Of a DNA stretch of 64,000 nt, positions 56,755-64,000 are shown one piece after another (position 1 is the stretch's first letter; the number at the start of each line of letters is the position of its first letter). The notes beneath the pieces were generated by a model that saw nothing but the letters and a program-made list of their open reading frames with translations, was not told where the DNA came from and ran no database searches. The position numbers and the translations under genes are program-made. The stretch lies in NCBI RefSeq assembly GCF_001540865.1, contig NC_033622.1, forward strand, positions 11,032,996 through 11,096,995, read 5' to 3'. The DNA is from Ananas comosus (lineage: Eukaryota > Streptophyta > Magnoliopsida > Poales > Bromeliaceae).

Positions 56755-57600
56755 TAGTTGACTCGGGTCTAGTCTATCACGAAAACGACGACCCGGTTTA
56801 ATTGAACCGAACTCGGGTCAAGCCTATAACGAAGACGGCGACCCGGTTTAATTAAGCGAACCCGAGTCAAGCCTATCATGAAGACGGCGACCCGGTTTAA
56901 TTAAACGGACTCGGGTCAAGTCTATCACGAAGACGACGACCCGGTTTAATTAGTCGGACTCGGGTCAAGCCTATCACGAAGACGGCGACCCGATTTAATT
57001 AAGCGAACCCGAGTCAAGCCTAATCACGAAGACAGGCGACACCGGTTGTTAATTAACGAAATACCGGTCAAGGCTCTACACGAAGACCGGCGACCCGGTT
57101 TAATTAACCGATCCCGGAGTCCAAGGACCTACTCACGAAGACGGCGACCGGTTTAAATGAACGCGATCCCGGGTCCAAGCTACTCACGAAGACGGCGACC
57201 CGGTTTATAATGAACCGAACGAGTCAGCCTATCACGAAGACGGCGACCCGGTTTAATTAACCGGATCCCACGGTCAAGCCTATCACGAAGCACGAGCGAC
57301 CCGGTTTATTAACGATCCGGGTCAAGCCCTATCACGAAGACGGCGACCCGGTTTAATTAACCCGATCCCGGGTCAAGCCTATTCACGAAGACGGCGACCC
57401 CGGTTAATGAACCGAAACCCGGGTCAAGCCTATCAACGAAGACGCGACCCGGTTTAATTAACGGATCCAGGTCAAGCCTATCAGAAGACGGCGACCCCGG
57501 TTTAATTAACCGAACCGATGGTCAAGCTATCACGAAGACGGCGCCGGTTTAATGATCCGAACTCGGGTCAAGCCTATCACGAAGACGGCGACCAGAGAAA
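56755..57600. repeat. 49-bp tandem array, about 17 units
   Basis: Core GCCTATCACGAAGACGGCGA followed by CCCGGTTTAATTAA and a variable GAAC(C/T)CGGGTCAA. Spacing between cores is 49-50 bp in the clean first part (56791, 56841, 56890, 56939, 56988). From about 57000 to 57590 the units carry many one-base insertions and deletions. Three isolated cores follow at about 57677, 57752 and 57918. Confidence 0.92.
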
Positions 57601-58665
57601 AATATTTGTTATCATTTTTTATTATTTTATTTTTGTGTTCTCATTTTGGTCCGAATCGAAGTTCAACCGTGTCGAGCCTATCACGAAGACGGCACTCGGT
57701 ATGATCATAAGTCCAATGAGGGCAACGATCCAACGTCGAGATTGAAAGTGTTGAGCCTATCACGAAGACGGCCGCTACTCAATGATAACAAGGATCGTCA
57801 ACCGTCGCAGTCGCCTCGTGCGCACAATCTTTTCTTTTGATGTTGAGGAGAGACGGGCTTAATGAATACGCGCGCATGATATAGTAACGATTGAATGTCA
57901 AATTTGATCGGAATCGACCTATCACGAAGACGTCGTGTTGATCAAACCGACATAAAATCGCGCAGCTATATCGTTTCACATGTATCACAAAACCCATCGC
58001 CGTCGTAGAAAAGAAAAAAAAAGAGGCCGCTAAATGGCCTCTTTGCGCGTCGTCGAAGTGCGTCGTTAGCGCGCCATTGTCGACGTCGTCACCGTTTTGT
58101 CGTCGTTGTCGTCGCGCCATTGTCGAAGTCGTCGCCCGCCACATTATCGTCGTCGTTGAATAAAAGGCCAAGCTTCTCCTTCTTCCCCTTTTTTTGGTAC
58201 GATTTGGGGTGAGAGGTGTGCTCACAGCACCTCCCTCCCTTTGTTGCTGACGCGCGGCAGGAGGAGAGGGGCGAGTGTTGCCTTGTGATGCACACGATGG
58301 AGAGAAGAAAAAAGAAGAAAAGAAAACTTATTATTTTTGTTTTTTTTTTTTACCTTCTTTTTTTTCTTTATCTCAACTTTTTCTTTTTTCTTTCTAGTTC
58401 CTCTCAAAAAAAAAAACACTTACATCTTGGATCCAATTTATAGGGATCCAAAGAATCAGTATTATTTTGGAAACAAAATTCAAATAAACCTCTAAAAAGG
58501 AATTATATCATTCCTTATAGCTTATAAGGAATTTAAGTATTTGATACTATTTTTAAATCCTTCCTTATTTTATTTTATTTGAAATGACAAGATTTTTTTT
58601 TTTTTTTTTTTTTTTTTTGCTTTTTTCCATCTTTCTTCCTTTTTTTTTTTTTTGTTTGTTTTCTC

Positions 58666-58703
<38 letters not shown>

Positions 58704-58783
58704 CGAACAGTAGGTCTCATAGGTCTCATATAAACTGATCGAAATTAGTATCCCATCCGATGTGGGACTATTGGGGCGTTACA

Positions 58784-59640
58784 ATAACTAAAAAAAAAAA
58801 GAGGAGCAAAAAACACATGGATCTAACCAAAACATATACAAACAATTGTTGAGATAAAACCCAGAAAACGTCTAAGCATCAGGGGAAATAAAAAATCAGT
58901 GCATATCAATTAATATAAAAGTCCAAACAGTCAAAGAGCAACATCATCATAGGCAAAAACAAAAAAAGAGGGGAACAAAAATACATGCATCTATATAACC
59001 AAAACATGTGCAGACAATTGCCGAGATAAAACTTACAAAACCTCGAAGCATCAAGAGGAAAAGTAAAAAAAACAAAGCAAAAAAAATTTAGGTAAGCTTA
59101 GCTTTTCAAAAGCACATAGTTATGATCAGTTGAATTTTTTATAGTTATGATCAGTTGAAATAACATTCAACATTGCACGCCACTCACAATAAAGCACCAA
59201 CATTTTTTGATGTACGCAGGCTGCAAGAATCGGCATAAGAATGGCCAACCCGCCATGCCTTAGTAGAGTTTGTAGCATTTATTCTGAAATTCAAACATTT
59301 GCTATGGAGAAGACCAACATCATATACTCCACAAAACCATTAATTTAATTAATAACTAAAATACACCATTACTCAGATTATAGTAAAAAACTCTGCACCA
59401 ACAGAATAAAAAAACAAATTTGTTTAGCCTTTCTTCTCCAACAAATGAAAAGGTAATAGCAGAAAAATAATTGCCAACATCTTGCACTTCAAAACAAAAC
59501 GAAAACACGAAACAAACCAATGCGTATCCAAGAAAAATAATATACAAAAAAAGGGCTCAGATAGATTCATAAATCTGCAATTTCATGATTTGTCTTTTGT
59601 ATATATGGAGTTGTATTATTTTCCTTTCTTTTTGCATGAT
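58784..59640. other. AT-rich spacer with spaced repeat phrases
   Basis: AACATATACAAACAATTGTTG / AACATGTGCAGACAATTGCC plus 'GAGATAAAAC' phrases recur near 58830 and 59000, suggesting a local duplication with a period near 165 bp. No gene. Confidence 0.4.
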
Positions 59641-59646
59641 TTGTTA

Positions 59647-60110
59647 GGTATCCTTCAGATTGGATCTTATAGTTTGATATGACTTATCTGTTTTGCTTTA
59701 CAAAACTTACTTTCGGATTGTATCTAAACATAGAAGGGTGACATCAGTGACAGCTTATGGATTTAATTGAATGAGCATAATTGATAGGCCAGGATATTTC
59801 ACTATTACTTCAGTCACTTGGGATTTGTTTTCTAGTTTTACGGGGTGCTTAGTCAAACTCAGATAAGAGGCCAGATTTATTAGGCATCCTTCAGATTGGT
59901 TCTTATAGTTTGATACGGCTTATCTGTTTTGATTTTAAAAATATACTTTCGGATTGTACCTAAACATAGAAGGGTGACCTCAGTGACAGCTTATGGACTT
60001 AATTGAACGAGCATAATCGGTAGGCCAGGATATTTCACTATTACTGCAATCACTTGCGATTTGTTTTCTAGTTTTATGGAGTGCTTGGTCAAACTCAGAT
60101 CAGAGTCCAG
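59647..60110. repeat. Tandem duplication of about 235 bp upstream of the F-box gene
   Basis: 59647-59877 and 59881-60110 share nearly all their length: ATCCTTCAGATTGG, CTTATAGTTTGATA, AACATAGAAGGGTGAC, TAGGCCAGGATATTTCACTA, TTTGTTTTCTAGTTTTA. They differ at roughly one base in fifteen. The block lies 0.8 kb upstream of the F-box gene start, so it may be part of its promoter or leader. Confidence 0.85.
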
Positions 60111-60920
60111 TTAAATATTTTGGTTAATTTATGGACTTACCATACGACAAATTGCCAAGGTTAGGTTACCTAAGGAGAAGTCTCACGTACAGCTATATCT
60201 GTAGATGGGTCCTGCTTGGATGTAAGGCAAGGCGCATCCATCTTTTCTTATGCATCAGCTGCCAGTAAGCAAAGATTTATTTTCAGCTGACAATTTGTTC
60301 TAAAAGACCTTTTAGATATCAGTTTAGATTGTCATGTGAATATTTTGAAATGCAATCGCAATCATAAGTGAATCTTTGACACTTTTGTGAGACATATAAT
60401 CAACGCCATGCTCGCACTTAAAGGTTTTTGATTGGCTGGTGATTTATGATGAGAAAAGCTAATTTGCAAGCATAAATGTGATATCAAAATAATATATACT
60501 TTACATACAGATTGTATTGCATATACATTTTTTTTAAAAGAAATTCGAGTATGCACCCCTTTCTTTTCCAAGAAATAGGATTGAATGATAGCATGTACTT
60601 ATTTCTTGTACCTCTGCAGTAAATTTTCACAATTCCAAATTTTGAGAAGAATCAAAAGGCATAAACTTATACGACATGAATGATTGCAAATCTTGTAGCG
60701 GAACCTCTATTTGTCCAAGTAGGAATAAAATGTTATTCAAACCATTTCAATTGCGAGCTATCAATTTGCTATCAATTTATATGTTTTTTTTCTTTTTTTG
60801 GTTCTCACTCACTTCTTTTAAGGCGATAGTATCATATAGTAAGTATTTTATTCTTCATACTAATTATTTATATACAATTTTGTTGGCTTTTTTTTTAGTG
60901 TTGAGATTCTAATCCTGAAA

Positions 60921-62031
60921 ATGGTTTTAGAAGATAAGAATGCGGCCTCAGTTGGAAGACCTTGGTCCAACCTTGCAACACATATTCTTGAGTTGATTTC
61001 ATCCCAGCTCTCTCCATCTGATCGTTCCCACTTTGCTTTAACTTGCAAGCAGTGGAATTCAGTTGTTGGTCCTACTTTTCCTGCTGATATATGTCCACTT
61101 TTGCTAAACTGTCCAAGATGGGGTTCCAATGTGATCCGGTACTACAGTCCTTATTTCAACAAGAATTTTGAACTAGATTGTCCCTTTGACTTGTCAGGTG
61201 CCACATTATGTTCTTCAAGCAATAGGTGGCTGACGTTAGGCTGGGAAAATAAGATTATGTTAGCTGACCCTTTCACTGGCATCTCACATGAGGTACCATT
61301 GGAGGAGGTATTTCTTTTCTCTCAATATGGTTTTTTTTGGGATCCGATTACTTCGAAACTCCAAATCTTCGGCATTAGTAACGGTGGCTATGAAAATGTT
61401 GATATTGGTATTTTTGATGGTGAAAGTTGGTTCTGGTCTACATACGAGAGTGGTCTACCATTCTTTGTCTTCACACTCTAATCCAGTTTTGTGCCGAGGC
61501 AATTTTTATTCCCTAGGATCAGGTGGAGAGTTGGGAGTGTACAATCTAAAAGAGGATACATGGACAGTTCTAATGACTAAGCCTAACAAGTTCAGTTATG
61601 AAGAATGCTACCTAGTTGAGTCAGAGGGAGAGCTCTTTTCGGTACTCATTGGAAAGTATGGATTACCTCTTCATGTTCTTCGTCTTGATGAACGCGAGAT
61701 GATGTGGGAAAAGGTTGAAAGATTAGAGGGGCGAAGTCTTTTCTTGGGATCACTCACATCGGTTTCTAGTAATAGTACCACATTGGAAAGCATGGAAAAT
61801 AAAGTGTTTTTTCCAAGGTTTCATGGTGATGTTGAAGTCATTCGCGCAAAAGTAAAGTACTCTAGTGGCCGCTCATTTTTTGTACCGAAGATGAATGGAG
61901 AGAACAAGAGAAAAGATGAATCTAATATATGTTGGTACTCATTAGCAGATGACAAATTTCATCTCAAATATTTTGTGTCCAAAAAATACGTGAACAGCAT
62001 ATGGATTGATTCTATAGTTGCAAGTGATTAA
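60921..62031 (+). CDS. F-box / DUF295 protein gene, frame broken once, about 370 aa
   Basis: Predicted substrate-recruiting subunit of an SCF ubiquitin ligase. The first frame (60921-61481) encodes an F-box, PWSNLATHILELISSQLSPS followed by DRSHFALTCKQWNSVV, at residues about 14-50. It continues with the beginning of a DUF295 (KIB-type) domain: WLTLGWENKIMLADPFTG, then VDIGIFDGESWFWSTYE. It stops at TAA 61479-61481. The domain then continues without loss in another frame to 62031: CRGNFYSLGSGGELGVYNLK, WTVLMTKPNKFS, LYLVESEGELF-type text (ECYLVESEGELFSVLIGK) and ICWYSLADDKFHLKYFVSKK. The switch lies at about 61455-61480 and needs a change of one base (or two). No intron with consensus borders would explain it. 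Either a recent pseudogene or a consensus error. Joint length is normal for the family. The ATG at 60921 lies just before the F-box. Confidence 0.78.
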
Positions 62032-62796
62032 ACTTGAGGGCAGCCTTTTTATTTTTCGATACCTTTAGGACAGGTTTGCTATAGAATCTAAAAGCTTGGA
62101 ATTCTTAAATTTTAGAATGTATGCTGTGAACAATCACGAAATAGTTTTTACCAGCCATTTCAATTTTATTTTATCACTAGTTCGATCATTTCGGGTCCAA
62201 AAATAGTAATACTGTATTTTAAATCTAGTACCTTTAGTAGTGCTATGTGTAAGAAGTGATGTAACTTTTTTTTTAATAGGAGAAAATAATACTAAGCTAA
62301 ATGTGTACTATTCTTGCATTGTTGTTTGATTTATGCTTGTAAGCAAATGGAACTTTATAACTGACCTTGACGAAGTAACTTGTTTGGTCAGAAGCTGATT
62401 GGATAGAATCAATTTATATGAGATAGAGGGGATAAAGTTGTTTTTGGTCATAAATGTTCTCTTATGTTACTTGATTTGTCATAAATTAATTTTTTTTGCA
62501 ACATCACATTTTCGAAACTCGAACTTCACTCCGGATAATGTCAAAGTCAATTATGAAAAAGTGATATGAAAAAATAAGTAAAATTTTAAGTAAATAAATA
62601 AAGATGTGGGATAATTGCAATTTGAAAGCCATAGACTTCTTATCAAATAAAAAATAGTAGAGAAAAAAAATTTCTTGAATTTCAGTTTAATTGAAATTTA
62701 TTTTCAACTTGAAAATTATTTTTGGACAAACGGTCAAAACTTCATCACCTTAATAATATTTTCCATTTATTCAAATAAAGCTCCCAATTTCACAAT
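62032..62796. other. 3' flank of the F-box gene
   Basis: AT-rich, includes the probable 3' untranslated region. No further gene or element before the Sirevirus-like LTR. Confidence 0.35.
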
Positions 62797-63850
62797 TGAC
62801 ACGGCCCTGGCAATCCAAGAGGGGGGTTGAATTAGGTTTCTAAAATAAAAAGCCAAATAATCAAGCAATTTAAAAATCCGAAACAAATAATAAAGAGAGG
62901 AGTTTAAAGAAATGCAAACTCAAAAGGCACACAATCGATTTGTTTCGAGGTTCGGCACTTTGCCTACGTCCCCGCCAACTTCTCAACACTAGAGAATGTT
63001 GGATCTCCACTAGATAATATTTTTGGAGGCAAGCACCAAGCCTTCACACCAACACATTCTTCTTTTCAAACTCCAAGACTTTGCTTTTCTCTCTTTTTAC
63101 AAGATTAAATTTCACTACAAATTGCACTCAAGTTTAGAGAGAGAATTGAAAGCTAAAAGTATTACCGTAAACATGATTTCGGGCGCCCAGATGTTGTGCA
63201 CGTGCACTCTACTTCCAGCTGCCTGTCAGACAATGTACGCTACTTTTTCTGGATTCGTACATTCGGGCCTTCAGAATTTGTGGGCGCCCAGAATATGCGC
63301 GCTGACTTTTCTGACATAGATAGACCACGTGCGCCGTTTTCTCTGAGCGGAATCATTTTGGGCTTCCAGAAGATGTGGGTGCCCAGATTTCCAGCACGCG
63401 CGCTGCCTGCGTCGCGTCGTGCCGCCTCAGAACTTTTCGGGCTGATCCGTCGTACTGTCCGGAACACACAATCTGTCAAGTCAAATAATCCGGTCGCCCT
63501 AAACAGACATTCGGGCGCAAAAATCAGGTAAAGAAATTTCTGAACCACCCAAACAGCAAACAGGCATGATCCAAAAACACATGAGATTCAGATCCACTTT
63601 AGGGTGCCCAGAACAGAGTCTAGAAACAGTAACTAGACAGAAAACTGATTTTGAGCAGATTTTGAATATTTTAAGAACCGATGAACTTTATAAGAAGATC
63701 TTTGGATAAGATTCACTTTGAATCAAATAGATATTTGTTCAAGTGAGCTATGATAAAAAGATCAAACTTAGCTCAAAGTTTCTCACTCTAATCATAAAGC
63801 ATAATATTAATCAAATTAAGAAATAGAGAGAGTGAGTTTGTCTATTTGAC
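62797..63850 (-). mobile_element. Sirevirus-like LTR, inverted, interrupted by another LTR
   Basis: Read on the minus strand this is the same family as 50873-52293. It includes GAGGTTCGGCACTTTGCCTA and GTCCCCGCCAACTTCTCAAC (plus strand), the GGGCGCCCAG motifs at 63181-63290, and the AATTAAGAAATAGAGAGAG block. The 3' end (plus-strand left) reads TGACACGGCCCTGGCAATCC followed by AAGAGGGGGG, so TG lies at about 62797. The remaining part is displaced beyond the window by the insertion at 63851. Confidence 0.8.
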
Positions 63851-64000
63851 TGTAACATACCAGATTTTGGTATAAAAATAAAAATAAATAAAAATAGTGT
63901 GAGATACTATTTTCGTTCGACTTAGAGAAGTAAAACATAAGTCAGAAATGACTTGTGCTGAAATCGAAATGAAAACAGAAGATCTAGAATTTTCTGTTGG
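63851..64000 (+). mobile_element. Start of a second large Ty3-like LTR, cut by the window end
   Basis: Begins TGTAACATACCAG and matches the first 150 bases of the LTR at 49972 closely, with the first divergence after about 60 bases. It sits within the inverted Sirevirus-like LTR. The five bases before it, TTGAC (63846-63850), should reappear after the element's right end if this is a simple insertion. Confidence 0.85.

Larger units (their letters stand above)
54836..58783 (-). mobile_element. Repeat-rich LTR region, reading on the minus strand
   Basis: Read on the minus strand it begins at 58783 with TGTAACGCCCCAATAGTCCC, a typical plant Ty3 LTR start. A promoter-like CCTATAAATTGGATCC follows at about 58448-58433. 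Then come a pyrimidine/purine-biased leader, CGACGACG-type trinucleotide stretches (58030-58160), the 49-bp array and a TTCGGTTC-rich stretch. The other end probably lies in or beyond the gap at 54736-54835. Small open frames on both strands are low complexity. Assignment as one LTR is an inference. Confidence 0.5.

Noticed and set aside
56755..57600. Array considered as a CRISPR-like repeat-spacer structure
   Set aside because: The whole 49-bp unit is repeated, without unique spacers, in plant nuclear DNA; it is a minisatellite.
57779..58225. 148-aa minus-strand open frame
   Set aside because: Composed largely of CGACGA-derived low-complexity sequence within the presumed LTR leader; no gag or pol features.

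Overview
This window looks like nuclear DNA from a flowering plant, probably a monocot, though I cannot name the species. The evidence is intron-rich genes of plant-only families (a MIKC*-type MADS-box gene, a type-B cytokinin response regulator, an F-box/DUF295 gene), strongly AT-rich spacers, and many plant-type transposons: Sirevirus-like and Ty3-like LTRs, L1 LINE, tRNA-derived SINEs, hAT and Mutator-like MITEs. The sequence has three gaps and several single Ns, nearly all beside repeats.

Four protein genes can be supported, and exon phases close correctly in three. (1) 9150-16581 (+) is an eleven-exon MIKC* MADS-box gene (268 aa) with an unusually divergent DNA-binding face. (2) 27890-19748 (-) is a five-exon type-B response regulator (510 aa). 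Its 5.9-kb last intron holds a solo LTR and a SINE. (3) 33309-36439 (+) is an eight-exon DUF1279/FAM210-like membrane protein gene (175 aa). (4) 60921-62031 (+) is an F-box/DUF295 gene whose frame is broken once near its middle.

Most of the rest is mobile DNA. 1-8.4 kb: MITEs, and a 5'-truncated L1 LINE cut in two by a hAT-type element with an 8-bp target duplication. 28-33 kb: MITEs, a Mutator-type foldback with a 9-bp duplication, and SINEs. 37-46 kb: a cluster of MITEs set in TA repeats, a giant palindrome (inner arms of about 800 bp) and a 565-N gap. 46.6-49.1 kb: two local tandem duplications. 49.9-54.7 kb: a three-level nest in which a Sirevirus-like LTR lies in a Ty3-like LTR, which lies in a MITE, each with a 5-bp target duplication. 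54.8-58.8 kb: a repeat-rich LTR region with a 49-bp tandem array. 62.8-64 kb: the same two LTR families nested in the opposite order.

The genes are not obviously linked in function. The MADS gene and the response regulator are both predicted transcription factors, transcribed towards each other. The main interest lies in the layered transposon history and in the diverged regulators.
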